The notes under the pieces were generated by a model. It saw only the letters and a program-made list of their open reading frames with translations, searched no databases and was not told where the DNA came from. Of a DNA stretch of 64,000 bases, positions 1-8,445 are shown piece after piece. Source of the stretch: Alcanivorax limicola. Its GTDB lineage: Bacteria; Pseudomonadota; Gammaproteobacteria; Pseudomonadales; Alcanivoracaceae. How positions within the stretch are numbered: the first letter of the stretch is position 1; every line of letters starts with the position of its first letter. A program made the position numbers and the translations under genes. The stretch lies in assembly GCF_019931215.1 (NCBI RefSeq), contig NZ_JAIOUB010000002.1, positions 372,001-436,000 on the forward strand, in the 5' to 3' direction.

Positions 1-691
1 GCGTATTGACGCCGTTGCCGACCGCGGTGCCCCCCTGGGGTATCAATAACAGACCGTCACGGGCTTGCCGCAATGTTTCGCCAGCAAAAGCCAGTTGGGC
101 ACGCCACCCCCCCAGCTCCTGGCCGAAAGTCACCGGCATGGCATCCATCAGGTGAGTACGGCCGGTTTTCACGACCTGGTCCAGTTCTTCGGCGCGACGT
201 GCCAGCGTGTCATCCAGTTCCGATATCGCGGGCAGCAGCTCACCGGTCAACGCCATGGTCGCTGACAGGTGAATGGCGGTGGGGATCGTATCGTTACTGC
301 TCTGACCCAGATTGACGTGATCATTGGGGTGCACCGGCGTGCCCTCTCTTTCGCAGAGGTGGCTGAGCACTTCATTCACGTTCATGTTGGTGCTGGTGCC
401 TGAACCCGTCTGGAAGATATCCACCGGGAACTGGTCGTCATGATCCCCGTTGAGCACCTGGTCCGCCGCCGCCCGGATAGCTGCCGCGCGCGGCTCATCC
501 AGCAGACCCAGCTCTCGATTGGCCTCGGCCGCACACCATTTGATCTGTGTCACAGCATGAATAAACGAGGCGGGCAACGGTCCAAAGACCGGAAAATTCT
601 CCACCGCCCGCTGCGTCTGCGCGCCCCACAGCGCATGCGCCGGCAGGGTCATTTCTCCCATGGAGTCCTTTTCTGTACGTGTTCCAGCCAT
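1..691 (-). CDS. fumC: Class II fumarate hydratase, 5' part (runs off the window)
   Basis: Fumarase C interconverts fumarate and malate in the TCA cycle without an iron-sulfur cluster. About 230 residues are visible from the ATG at 691. They contain the substrate-binding stretch TGSGTSTNMNVNEV, then HPNDHVNLGQSSND and KTGRTHLMDAMPVTFGQE, all typical of the fumarase/aspartase superfamily. HPNDxVN and SSND favour fumarase over aspartase. The GSSxMPxKxN signature would lie in the missing 3' part. An AGGGAG ribosome site sits 7 bases before the ATG. The N-terminus starts directly with the short LPAHALWGAQTQRA segment. The gene is divergent from nothing and follows the ECF operon in the same direction. 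Confidence 0.92.
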   Translation of the reverse strand, partial: MAGTRTEKDSMGEMTLPAHALWGAQTQRAVENFPVFGPLPASFIHAVTQIKWCAAEANRELGLLDEPRAAAIRAAADQVLNGDHDDQFPVDIFQTGSGTSTNMNVNEVLSHLCEREGTPVHPNDHVNLGQSSNDTIPTAIHLSATMALTGELLPAISELDDTLARRAEELDQVVKTGRTHLMDAMPVTFGQELGGWRAQLAFAGETLRQARDGLLLIPQGGTAVGNGVNT

Positions 692-716
692 GACATATCT
701 CCCTGACGACCCACAG

Positions 717-744
717 TTGTAACGGTATCACAGGCCGGGCTCAA
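717..744 (-). promoter_or_regulatory. Possible promoter of fumC
   Basis: On the minus strand TTGAGC (739-744) is followed after 16 bases by TTACAA (717-722), about 25 bases before the fumC ATG. This is a moderate match to a sigma-70 promoter seen by eye only. Confidence 0.3.
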
Positions 745-916
745 GGCCTGCCATGGAAAGACTGAGATGCAACGACCGAGATAGAACGGCTGCAACGGAA
801 CGACAGCAACGTTACGGCTTCGGGGTCGACGCCGGACGCGCATGGGACCTGGACGCAGGGGGAGAATCCGCTGGCAGCGGTGATGGCGAAACCGGGTCAG
901 GCACAAGCAGCGCAAA
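745..916. other. Intergenic DNA between fumC and the ECF operon
   Basis: Open frames cross this stretch on both strands but none has a convincing ribosome site, domain or neighbour relation. I see no gene here. It separates the terminator of the small secreted protein gene from the fumC promoter. Confidence 0.5.
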
Positions 917-950
917 TAAAAAAGCGGCACCGGAAATGGGAGGTGCCGCT
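917..950 (-). terminator. Rho-independent terminator after the ECF operon
   Basis: A perfect 9-bp stem (AGCGGCACC at 923-931 with GGTGCCGCT at 942-950) is flanked on its low-coordinate side by a run of A, which is a T-run in the minus-strand transcript. It lies 75 bases past the stop of the 1026-1391 gene and closes the operon. Confidence 0.85.
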
Positions 951-1025
951 GGGGGGGAACACCGGCCAGACGCCGGTGAAGGGAAAGCTTCTATATCGTC
1001 GATATGTTGTCGGAGGAGCGCTCCA

Positions 1026-1391
1026 TTACGGTGCTGCCGGCGGCGTGCTATCCGGACCGCCCGGCGTGCCGTCAGGCTTGCCTCCACCTGCACCAAATCC
1101 GGCGCCAAGCTGGCGACGCTCACGGGCGCCACGCGCCGTCTCGCGGCCGGTCTCTTCCCGTCTTTCGCGCGCCTGGTTTGCTGTTTCCAGGCCAGCCGCT
1201 GAACGCTGCTTCGCTTCTTCGCTGGCCGTTTCCGGCAGTGACAGTTGCTCTGCAATCATGTCCGGCTCGGCTTCCGCCTCGACAACCACTTCGATAGTGG
1301 CCTCTTCATCTGCAGCACTGGCCACGAGCGGCATCGCGACAATGCCAAAAGGCAGTATGCCAATCATCAGCTTTCTGAGCATATCCATCAT
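1026..1391 (-). CDS. Small secreted Ala/Arg/Gly-rich protein
   Basis: Family not recognised. The 121-residue product has a signal peptide (MMDMLRKLMIGILPFG..., cleavage after ASA), a short acidic stretch TIEVVVEAEAEPD, a QLSLPE motif, an Arg/Glu-rich probable helix with ARERR repeats, and a Gly/Pro-rich tail. The order resembles the product of 2827-3153 (signal peptide, TIDIID, Arg-rich helix, LNLPEPP), so the two may be diverged paralogues. I chose the ATG at 1391 because GGAG lies 6 bases before it and the signal peptide starts there. It has its own ECF-type promoter (1478-1505) and a terminator. Confidence 0.7.
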   Translation of the reverse strand: MMDMLRKLMIGILPFGIVAMPLVASAADEEATIEVVVEAEAEPDMIAEQLSLPETASEEAKQRSAAGLETANQARERREETGRETARGARERRQLGAGFGAGGGKPDGTPGGPDSTPPAAP

Positions 1392-1477
1392 CACGTCTCC
1401 GTATGGTGAAAGATGCCGGATCTCATGCCATGCCGGCATAGCGGCAACCCGCTGTCATTCAGCATGCTGTTATCTGT

Positions 1478-1505
1478 GACACGACTGTGAACCCTGAAAG
1501 GTTCC
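1478..1505 (-). promoter_or_regulatory. ECF sigma-type promoter of the 1026-1391 gene
   Basis: On the minus strand GGAACC (1500-1505), then 16 bases, then CGTGTC (1478-1483). The motif upstream of the sigma factor gene (4484-4511) has the same GGAACC-N16-CGTGT form. GGAAC -35 and CGT -10 boxes are typical of ECF sigma factors, so self-regulation of this cluster is inferred. The predicted start lies about 80 bases before the ATG. Confidence 0.65.
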
Positions 1506-1518
1506 TTTCCGGAGCACC

Positions 1519-2790
1519 TTACGGAACAAGAATTTCCAGGCCGAGCTGAAATTCGTGACGTTGGTAACGATTGTTCGCGATAGTGCTGTCGTTATCCGTG
1601 TAATCTATCTGGCCAAACAGCACCCAGTTGGTACGGATATACCGATCGGCTCGCAGGCTGACCGTCAACATGTCATCCAGGCGCTGCACGCGCTCATCAC
1701 CGATGCGATAGCGTCTCTGATAATGGCTGTGTTCATAGCCGAGCGTTGAGGTGACCGTCCATAGGTTGATGGGGTAGCGCAGAGACAGTCGTAACCGGTG
1801 TCGCAGCGGGGAGAAGCTGGCAAAATCATCTTCGCTGCGAAGATCGCTGCGGTCGTTGGCTTCAATACGGTAGGCACTCTGAAGCCGGCCCGCCTGCACC
1901 GGGGTACTCCAGCGCATATGCCCCCGCACGCGCCATCCATCCAGATATTCAAAGTTGCTGCCAGCCTGGACGCGATCAACATCCAGCCCCGCACCAACAA
2001 AGGTGCTATCGGAAACGGATCTCAGGAAAAAGGCATCGCTGCCGTACGCGGTCTGGTACTTTTCGCCGTCGAGAAACTGCGTCGTTACTTTCGCTCCCAC
2101 GGCACCGTGCCACTCGCCGAAACGTTTCGAGCGACGGATTGCCGCATCATAGAATGAGGTATCGAACTCATTGATGCTCGCATTGCGCCGGCCGTAGGCG
2201 CTGCCTTCAAGGTGCCAGTCAGGGTTCAGATCATAACGGGCATTGACGTAGGCATTGGCAAACTGATCGGCATCATCCGCACTGCTCTGTTCAGGCGAGA
2301 ACGTCACATTGCTGTCGTGGCCCAGTGACAGGCTGAGGAACACCGCATAGCCTGGCGGCTTGTCACCCAATCGATCAAGGGCTTGCTCGGCCAGATAGCT
2401 GACACGGCTGTCTCCCGTGTGCCAGGCGTTTCTGTAGAATTCGCGCGCGCGCTGCGGATCTGCCTGCCGTTCCGCAATCAACGCAATGTTATAGAACGCA
2501 AGCCCACGCCAGGCCTGGTTATCCTGCAGGGAAAGGAAGGCATCCTCCGCCGTGGCATAATCACGCAACCGGTAACTAGCCACACCGAGATTGTAGTAAA
2601 GACCGGGGCTTTCCATGCCCAGATTTCTGGCACGCAGAAAATAGTCCCTGGCACCGAGAAAGTCATCATTGCGGAATGCCTCTACACCTTGCTGAAAGGA
2701 TGTATTTGCATCGTCCCGAGCGATCGCGTCAGAGATGCCTGCCACGAAAAGCACCAGCAACAACAAGGCTGGTGAGATGACTGTACGCAT
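1519..2790 (-). CDS. TPR protein with C-terminal outer-membrane beta-barrel
   Basis: The 423-residue product has a signal peptide (about 1-24), TPR repeats (about 28-145; for example SPGLYYNLGVASYRLRDYATA), and a C-terminal half of alternating amphipathic strands ending in FQLGLEILVP, as expected of an outer-membrane barrel. TPR-plus-barrel proteins include surface lipoprotein assembly modifiers and polysaccharide or fibre exporters, but I cannot assign one. It follows the small secreted protein gene by 36 bases and belongs to the ECF operon, so it may export or anchor the two small products. That role is inferred. Confidence 0.75.
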   Translation of the reverse strand: MRTVISPALLLLVLFVAGISDAIARDDANTSFQQGVEAFRNDDFLGARDYFLRARNLGMESPGLYYNLGVASYRLRDYATAEDAFLSLQDNQAWRGLAFYNIALIAERQADPQRAREFYRNAWHTGDSRVSYLAEQALDRLGDKPPGYAVFLSLSLGHDSNVTFSPEQSSADDADQFANAYVNARYDLNPDWHLEGSAYGRRNASINEFDTSFYDAAIRRSKRFGEWHGAVGAKVTTQFLDGEKYQTAYGSDAFFLRSVSDSTFVGAGLDVDRVQAGSNFEYLDGWRVRGHMRWSTPVQAGRLQSAYRIEANDRSDLRSEDDFASFSPLRHRLRLSLRYPINLWTVTSTLGYEHSHYQRRYRIGDERVQRLDDMLTVSLRADRYIRTNWVLFGQIDYTDNDSTIANNRYQRHEFQLGLEILVP

Positions 2791-2826
2791 AGTGTTCCAC
2801 TAATCAGCAGGAAATGCAGGGAAGAA

Positions 2827-3153
2827 TCAGGGCCTTCCCGGAGGGTCAACGGGCCGACGGGGCGGCTCCGGCAAATTCAATTGCTCACGGACTTCATCTG
2901 CCCTGGATCTGCCATGATTGTCCTGCCGATCCCGAGCTCGCTCGGACGCTTGCCGTGCTGCATCACCACCCTGCCGCCCGGCGGGAGTATTTTCATTGCG
3001 CGGCAATTCGATGCGACTGCTGATCGCAGACGCGGAACCTGTCGGATCATCAATGATATCGATTGTGATCTCGACATCCTGGGCGAATGCAACCGGCGCT
3101 ACCGGCAGAAGCAGTAGCATCGCCAACCCGGCCAGGTATGCTCTAAGCGCCAT
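2827..3153 (-). CDS. Small secreted Arg/Pro-rich protein
   Basis: A 108-residue product with a signal peptide (MALRAYLAGLAMLLLL..., cleavage after AFA), a DVEITIDIIDD stretch, an Arg/Asp-rich middle (ARQASERARDRQDNHGRSRADEV) shown here only to describe composition, and a C-terminal LNLPEPPRRPVDPPGRP. The ATG at 3153 has a strong GAGGAG ribosome site; an in-frame upstream ATG at 3252 would overlap the anti-sigma gene and bury the signal peptide. It resembles the 1026-1391 product in layout. Function unknown; the context suggests an envelope role. Confidence 0.72.
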   Translation of the reverse strand: MALRAYLAGLAMLLLLPVAPVAFAQDVEITIDIIDDPTGSASAISSRIELPRNENTPAGRQGGDAARQASERARDRQDNHGRSRADEVREQLNLPEPPRRPVDPPGRP

Positions 3154-3182
3154 CTTTCTCTCCTCACCCGGCATGCTCTTGC

Positions 3183-3884
3183 TCACGTTGCCGGTGTCTC
3201 CAATGTCATGGGTATGCCATCGGAACGCTGGTGATGTGCGGTATCCACCCACAACACTTTCTGGGTTTGCCGTCCGGATGGGGTGTCAATCATGACCACG
3301 ACTTCCCCCTGCCCGGCACGGGCACCGCGCAGCGGCAGGGACAACAGGTTGGGCCCCTGGCGCAGATCCGTGGTCCAGGTAAGCTCCCGTTGATCCGGAT
3401 ACCCTACCAGTTCCGTATTGTCGGGAATCCGCAGCGTCAGCGTGACGCCCTCCAGGGCATCCCGTGCATTGACGGCGAACTGGACCTCTCGCACGTCATT
3501 CAGATCCAGTAGCACCCACTCGGTCAGCCCAGCGCGCTCCGGCCCGGGGCTGAAAAGCCCCCAGCCCAGCAGCAGCCCCAGCATGACCGCAGCCGCCAGG
3601 CCAGGCTTTAACAGTCGGTTCACCCGCGAGTCCGGTTGTTTTTCGGCAGCTCGCCGGGCCATGTCTTCTTCTGCCACACGCCGGAACAGGCGCTCAGCCA
3701 TGTCCTGCGGCATCGGCGGCGTTTCCAGACTGCGCAAGGTATTCTGCAATGACAGTGCCCGGGCAACCCGGCCGCAGCACGCCGCGCAGCTTTCCATATG
3801 CGCTTCGAATTCAGCACGGGCATTGTCCGAGAGCCGATGATCGATGTAATCATCGAGCTGATCGTTCAGCTCATCGCATTTCAT
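3183..3884 (-). CDS. Zinc-finger anti-sigma factor
   Basis: A 233-residue membrane anti-sigma factor expected to sequester the ECF sigma factor encoded just upstream. The N-terminal zf-HC2-like domain shows H-x3-C-x2-C (HMESCAAC, about residues 28-35). One transmembrane segment (LAAAVMLGLLLGWGLF) is near residue 100, followed by a periplasmic beta-rich sensor domain. The ATG at 3884 overlaps the end of the sigma gene by 14 bases and has GGAGG 10 bases upstream, implying translational coupling. An in-frame ATG at 3911 would add 9 residues but lacks a better ribosome site. Confidence 0.88.
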   Translation of the reverse strand: MKCDELNDQLDDYIDHRLSDNARAEFEAHMESCAACCGRVARALSLQNTLRSLETPPMPQDMAERLFRRVAEEDMARRAAEKQPDSRVNRLLKPGLAAAVMLGLLLGWGLFSPGPERAGLTEWVLLDLNDVREVQFAVNARDALEGVTLTLRIPDNTELVGYPDQRELTWTTDLRQGPNLLSLPLRGARAGQGEVVVMIDTPSGRQTQKVLWVDTAHHQRSDGIPMTLETPAT

Positions 3885-4476
3885 TGTGGAAATACCTCCA
3901 TACCTTGACACGCGGACCGGGCGGGGCGGCGTCCTTTTCCAGCAATTCTCTCAAGCGGGCCCGGGCTCGGTGCAACCGGGACTTCACGGTGCCCATCGGC
4001 AGATCGAGTATTCCGCTGAGCTCCTCCAGAGCATACCCCTCCATGTCGTGCATGATGACCAATACCCGATGATCGGTGGAAAGACTGTCCAGAGCGGTTC
4101 TGACCTTGCGTGCTGTCCGGGATTCATCCAGCAGCTGATCGGGTGCTTCCTGGACTGTTTCCAGGGCTGTCTGGAAGCTGAGGGTGTTCTCGATCTCGTG
4201 CTCCGGCTGCACGACACGCAACCAGCGGTTCTGCCGACGCTGGTCGTCTATGAACTCCCGCAACAGCACCTTGGTCAGCCAGGGCATCAGCTTTTCAATG
4301 CCTGCCAGCTCGTCCAGTCTCGGGTAGAGCTTCAACAGCACCGTCTGCAGCAGGTCTTCCGCATCATGGCTGTTTTCCGTGAAGCGACGGGCGACGCGAT
4401 ACAAGCCAGGCAGGCAGGGGCCCAGCAGCATCTCGAACTGCTTCTGTCTCGCCAGATCATCTGGAGATAGTGCCAT
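3871..4476 (-). CDS. ECF-family RNA polymerase sigma factor
   Basis: A 201-residue sigma factor. Region 2 is visible as GLYRVARRFTENSHDAEDLLQ and region 4 as LPMGTVKSRLHRARARLREL after the ALEELSGILDL helix. It is followed at once by its zf-HC2 anti-sigma gene. The frame is open upstream to 4872 inside mnmE, but the ATG at 4476 gives normal family length. The GGAACC-N16-CGTG motif at 4484-4511 places the predicted transcript start almost on this ATG, so the message may be leaderless. No strong ribosome site is visible. Confidence 0.9.
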   Translation of the reverse strand: MALSPDDLARQKQFEMLLGPCLPGLYRVARRFTENSHDAEDLLQTVLLKLYPRLDELAGIEKLMPWLTKVLLREFIDDQRRQNRWLRVVQPEHEIENTLSFQTALETVQEAPDQLLDESRTARKVRTALDSLSTDHRVLVIMHDMEGYALEELSGILDLPMGTVKSRLHRARARLRELLEKDAAPPGPRVKVWRYFHNEMR

Positions 4477-4483
4477 AGTGAAA

Positions 4484-4511
4484 TACACGCCCCGGGCAGT
4501 GAAAAGGTTCC
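4484..4511 (-). promoter_or_regulatory. Autoregulatory ECF promoter of the sigma/anti-sigma operon
   Basis: Minus strand GGAACC (4506-4511), 16 bases, CGTGTA (4484-4489). It is nearly identical in boxes and spacing to the motif at 1478-1505. ECF factors commonly drive their own operon, so both sites are assigned to this sigma factor by inference. Confidence 0.65.
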
Positions 4512-4534
4512 ATCGCGCACTTTCTGTATTGTGG

Positions 4535-5914
4535 CTACTTTCCGATACAGAAGCTTGAAAAAATGCGGCCCAGCAGGTCATCGGCACTGAAAGCCCCGGT
4601 GATCCCCTCCAGAGCCTGCTGTGCGGCGCGCAAATCCTCTGCCAGCAGCTCTCCGGCCGCCTGACCGTGAAGCTGGGCCGTACCATGATGCATGGCCGCA
4701 AGGGCCTGCTCCAGCGCCACCAGGTGGCGCCGCCGTGCCGAGTAAGGACTGGCCGCGTCGCTGTGGAATCCTGCGGCCTGAGTGAGATGTTGGCGCAGCG
4801 CCTGAAGGCCGTCGCCCGAGGTGGCGGAGATCGCCAGGGTGGCGTGGTCGACTGTCTGTATACCGGGCGCAAGTCCGGAAAGATCGGCCTTGTTGAGAAT
4901 CACCGTGATCGGGATACCCAGTGACGAGAGGCGCTTCTCCTGATCTGGCAACAATTGATCGGTGTTCGCCAGCTGGCCCGGTGTGACAGTCTGGGAATCC
5001 ACGACCAACAGGATGCGATCTGCCTGTTCCAGCGCTGCCCAGGCCCGCCGGATACCTTCCTGCTCCACCTGGTCTGGAGATTCCCGCAGACCAGCCGTGT
5101 CGATGATGTTCAACGGCATGCCGTCAATCTGGATGGTCTCCCGCAACAGATCCCGGGTTGTACCGGCTATGTCGGTAACAATCGCTACCTCATTGCCTGC
5201 CAGTGCATTGAGAAGTGAGGACTTACCCGCGTTGGGGCGCCCGACAATCACCAGCGTCATGCCATCCCGTAGCAGGCTACCCTGGCGCGCATTCGCCAGA
5301 ACCTGTTGCGTCGCTGCAATCAGTGCCGCCAGATCACCGGCCACCTTGCCATCACTGAGAAAGTCGATCTCTTCCTCGGGGAAATCAATCGCTGCTTCAA
5401 CATAGATCCGCAGCTGGATCAATTGCTCCACCAGCGCATTCACCTCCAGGGAGAATACGCCCCGCAAGGACCCTGCGGCTGCCCGGGCAGCACTGACCGT
5501 GCCGGCATCAATCAGATCAGCGATGGCCTCAGCCTGTGCCAGGTCCAGCCGATCATTGAGAAAGGCGCGCAGGGAAAATTCACCCGGCCGGGCCTGTCGC
5601 GCGCCGTGATGAAGGCAGGTTTGCACCACTTGATCCAGCAGCACCGGGCCACCGTGCCCCTGCAATTCCACCACATCCTCTCCGGTAAAAGAATGTGGCC
5701 CCGGAAAGCTGAGCACCAGGCCCTCATCGATGACGACGCCATCCGGCGCGTGGAATTCTGTGAAGTGGGCGAAGCGGGGTTTGAGAGACAGACCGGGGCG
5801 AATCAAGCGCGCGGCGATGCGTTGTGCGTCAGAACCGGAAAGACGTACCACGCCGATACCGCCCCGACCCGGGGCGGTGGCGATAGCGACGATGGTGTCC
5901 TGATCCGGCTGCAT
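4535..5914 (-). CDS. mnmE: tRNA uridine-5-carboxymethylaminomethyl modification GTPase
   Basis: MnmE works with MnmG to modify the wobble uridine of several tRNAs. The 459-residue product is full length. It has the N-terminal tetrahydrofolate-binding domain ([20 protein letters not shown]), a G domain inserted near residue 226 with [21 protein letters not shown] and NKAD, and the diagnostic C-terminal CIGK. It lies 36 bases after yidC. In many gammaproteobacteria mnmG, rsmG and parAB follow; here the ECF operon follows instead. Confidence 0.97.
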   Translation of the reverse strand: MQPDQDTIVAIATAPGRGGIGVVRLSGSDAQRIAARLIRPGLSLKPRFAHFTEFHAPDGVVIDEGLVLSFPGPHSFTGEDVVELQGHGGPVLLDQVVQTCLHHGARQARPGEFSLRAFLNDRLDLAQAEAIADLIDAGTVSAARAAAGSLRGVFSLEVNALVEQLIQLRIYVEAAIDFPEEEIDFLSDGKVAGDLAALIAATQQVLANARQGSLLRDGMTLVIVGRPNAGKSSLLNALAGNEVAIVTDIAGTTRDLLRETIQIDGMPLNIIDTAGLRESPDQVEQEGIRRAWAALEQADRILLVVDSQTVTPGQLANTDQLLPDQEKRLSSLGIPITVILNKADLSGLAPGIQTVDHATLAISATSGDGLQALRQHLTQAAGFHSDAASPYSARRRHLVALEQALAAMHHGTAQLHGQAAGELLAEDLRAAQQALEGITGAFSADDLLGRIFSSFCIGK

Positions 5915-5931
5915 CAGCAGATATTACATGA

Positions 5932-5950
5932 GGTGGGCCGAGGGCCCACC
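5932..5950 (-). terminator. Hairpin between yidC and mnmE
   Basis: A perfect 8-bp stem with a 3-base loop (GGTGGGCC / GGCCCACC) begins right after the yidC stop codon. No T-run follows, so it may pause or process the polycistronic message rather than end it. Confidence 0.45.
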
Positions 5951-7741
5951 TTACTCGTTCTCGATCCGGCGAGTGATGACCCACTGCTGCGCGATGGAGA
6001 GGAGGTTGTTGGTCAACCAGTACAGCACCAGACCTGCCGGGAACCACAGGAAGAACACCGTGAAGATGACCGGCATCCATTTCATCACCTGAGCCTGGGT
6101 CGGGTCCGGCGGGGTCGGGTTCAGACGCATCTGGAACCACATGGAGGCGCCCATCAACAACGGCAGGATAAACCAGGGGTCCATCAGCGACAGATCCTGA
6201 ATCCAGCCAAAGAAAGGCGCCTGGCGCAGCTCGACAGATTCCAGCAACACATAGTAGAGCGCGATGAACACCGGCATCTGCACCAGGATCGGCAAACACC
6301 CGCCCAGCGGATTGATCTTCTCTTTCTGGTAGAGCTTCATCAGCTCCTGGGACTGCTTCTGCCGATCGCTCTTGTGCTGCTCACGAATGCGCTGCATCTC
6401 CGGCGCCACCTTGCGCATACGCGCCATGGACCGGTAGCTGGCTGCGGACAGTTTGAAGAACGCCAGCTTGATCAGCAGGGTCAGCAGAATGATCGCGATA
6501 CCCCAGTTGCCGACACCAAAGCCCACGTCGAACTGGTTACCGAAAATACTGATCTGGCCGCTTTGCAGGAACACCAGCACTGCGAAGATCGGCTGGGAGA
6601 TGAACCACAGCCAACCATAATCCACCGTCATGTGCAGACCGGGACTGATGGCTCTCAGATTATCCTGTTGCTTGGGGCCGGCATAAAACTCGGTATAAAG
6701 CACGCCTTCGCTGTTCGGGGCGACCGTCGTTGTCGGCGACATGAAGCGCAGGATGTATTCATCCTGGTTCTTACGATAGACGCTACTGAAGGTATGACGC
6801 TCACTCGGATCAGGAATCCAGGCGGACAGGAAATAGTGCTGGATCATGGCCACCCAGCCCGCTTCCTGGGTGGTGCGCAGATTCTCATCGCGCATATTGG
6901 AGAGCGTCAGTTTGTTGTAGGGCTTATCGCTGCTCCAGTATGCACCGCCCAGATACGTCGGCATGGGAATAAAGCCAGCGGAAGACTTACCCGGATCGTC
7001 GGAACCGTCCCGCTTGATCTGACCATAAAGCGCGCCCTGCCAGATCTCATTGGTGTTGTTACGCACAATGTGAGAATGACGGATGAGGTAGCTGCCACGC
7101 TCGAAGGTAAATCGCTTGATAATTTCAGCGCCGCTGTCCTGGCGATAGTACAGGTCGACATTCAGCTCATGCTCGTTCTCGCTGAGTGTGTAGCGTGCCT
7201 GTTCGGCCTGCCAGGTAGGGCGACCTTCTGCACTGTCGGTGCCATTAGCCCCAACAATACCGCTCTGGGCCACATAGGTCCGGGCGCTGGAGCGTTCCAG
7301 CAACACAAAGGGTTCATCAGGCGTATCGACCTGGCGCGGATAATCAAGCAGGGAAATGCGAACGATATCGCCACCCAGCCGATCAATTTCCAGTTCCAGG
7401 ATATCGGTGCGTACAGTAATCAGCCGTTCGGCTGTGGCACTGGGTGCCTGGTTCGCCGTGGCAGGGATGGCTTCGTCCGCGGCAGCGGACGAAGCGCGCG
7501 GCGCTTCCTCTGCAGAAGGGATGTCATCATCACCATTCGCATTGGCCGCAACCGCCGCAGGACGGTCGCCCCCTTCGTCGAAGCTGTCGCCGAGGGTATC
7601 ACCGGGCACAGAGCCCTGATCCCGGGTAACGGTAGCATGGTCGACTTCCGGAGCCCTGCCGTAATCTTCCTGCCAGGCAAGAATCATCAGGTAGGTGACC
7701 ACGGCAATCGCGGTAAGAATCAGAGCGCGCTGGATTTCCAT
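5951..7741 (-). CDS. yidC: Membrane protein insertase YidC
   Basis: YidC inserts and folds inner-membrane proteins alone or with SecYEG. The 596-residue product has an N-terminal membrane anchor (RALILTAIAVVTYLMILAW), a low-complexity Ala/Asp linker, the large periplasmic P1 domain, and the conserved five-helix core from about residue 370 (NWGIAIILLTLLIKLAFF, then PLGGCLPILVQMPVFIALY). Length and layout match gram-negative YidC. It follows rnpA by 42 bases, so the small gene yidD that often sits between them is absent here. Confidence 0.97.
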   Translation of the reverse strand: MEIQRALILTAIAVVTYLMILAWQEDYGRAPEVDHATVTRDQGSVPGDTLGDSFDEGGDRPAAVAANANGDDDIPSAEEAPRASSAAADEAIPATANQAPSATAERLITVRTDILELEIDRLGGDIVRISLLDYPRQVDTPDEPFVLLERSSARTYVAQSGIVGANGTDSAEGRPTWQAEQARYTLSENEHELNVDLYYRQDSGAEIIKRFTFERGSYLIRHSHIVRNNTNEIWQGALYGQIKRDGSDDPGKSSAGFIPMPTYLGGAYWSSDKPYNKLTLSNMRDENLRTTQEAGWVAMIQHYFLSAWIPDPSERHTFSSVYRKNQDEYILRFMSPTTTVAPNSEGVLYTEFYAGPKQQDNLRAISPGLHMTVDYGWLWFISQPIFAVLVFLQSGQISIFGNQFDVGFGVGNWGIAIILLTLLIKLAFFKLSAASYRSMARMRKVAPEMQRIREQHKSDRQKQSQELMKLYQKEKINPLGGCLPILVQMPVFIALYYVLLESVELRQAPFFGWIQDLSLMDPWFILPLLMGASMWFQMRLNPTPPDPTQAQVMKWMPVIFTVFFLWFPAGLVLYWLTNNLLSIAQQWVITRRIENE

Positions 7742-7783
7742 AATTCGGGCTTTTTGGCGGCGAGAAAATCGGCGGGCAGTGTC

Positions 7784-8215
7784 TCAAGCCTGATGGCGCT
7801 TGGCAAGCAGCTTGTCCCAGAGGCTATCGATCTCGGCCCGCAGGATTGCGGCATCAGGATGCTTCAGATTGCCACGCAGGATAACTACGATATCAAGGCC
7901 GGCCAGCTGCTCGGGGCGCTGACGAAACCTTTCCCGCAGCTGGCGTTTGGCCAGCGCACGGTCTACAGCACGTTTGGCGCGCTTACGGCCAATGACCATG
8001 CCGAGCCGATGCAGATCGGTCTGGTTTTCACGGGCTAGAAACAGGAAGTGGCGTCCACCGACCTTGTAATCAGGCTGGTTGAATACACGCTGGAAGGCGG
8101 CAGGCTGGAGGAGACGATTGGCACGAAGAAATCGATAGCCCTGGCGCGGTTTGTCGAGTTCGTGCGTCCCCGCTTCATGATCACCTGCGCCGGGCTCGCC
8201 AGTTATACCGGTCAT
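7784..8215 (-). CDS. rnpA: Ribonuclease P protein component
   Basis: RnpA is the basic protein cofactor of RNase P, which matures tRNA 5' ends. The 143-residue product sits in its usual place behind rpmH. YRFLRANRLLQPAAFQRVF and HRLGMVIGRKRAKRAV are family-like. The normally conserved RNR-type motif reads DRALAKRQLRERFR, so the usual Asn after the first Arg is Ala (see findings). The N-terminus has an extra polar segment of about 20 residues, and no strong ribosome site precedes the ATG at 8215, but no better in-frame start exists. Confidence 0.93.
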   Translation of the reverse strand: MTGITGEPGAGDHEAGTHELDKPRQGYRFLRANRLLQPAAFQRVFNQPDYKVGGRHFLFLARENQTDLHRLGMVIGRKRAKRAVDRALAKRQLRERFRQRPEQLAGLDIVVILRGNLKHPDAAILRAEIDSLWDKLLAKRHQA

Positions 8216-8267
8216 GAGCGCAGCGTCGAGGAGATCAGCAAGCGGGGCAAAAGAACGCAGACAGAGG

Positions 8268-8402
8268 TCAGACAGTCAGCCGCTTGCGGCCTTTGGCACG
8301 ACGACGATTGATGACCGCACGGCCGTTCTTGGTTGCCATGCGGGCACGGAAACCATGGGTGCGCTTGCGCTTCAGATTGCTCGGTTGAAATGTACGTTTC
8401 AT
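8268..8402 (-). CDS. rpmH: 50S ribosomal protein L34
   Basis: A 44-residue basic protein beginning [18 protein letters not shown] and ending [12 protein letters not shown], a full match in length and pattern to L34. It is the first gene of the rpmH-rnpA-yidC-mnmE operon and has a near-consensus promoter 44 bases upstream. Confidence 0.97.
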   Translation of the reverse strand: MKRTFQPSNLKRKRTHGFRARMATKNGRAVINRRRAKGRKRLTV

Positions 8403-8445
8403 TGCATCATCCCCACGGGATCAGCTGGTCTTGAGAAGGGCGGCA

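Noticed and set aside
753-1202. An open frame between fumC and the ECF operon
   Set aside because: No ribosome site, low-complexity product, and it runs through the terminator and the opposite-strand secreted-protein gene.
4522-4552. Inverted repeat TTCTGTAT/ATACAGAA around the mnmE stop
   Set aside because: No T-run and no link to a regulator; too weak to call a terminator or operator.
5306-8038. A 910-codon open frame on the plus strand
   Set aside because: It is antisense to mnmE, yidC and rnpA, which are certain, and its translation has no family features. Long antisense frames are common in GC-rich genes.
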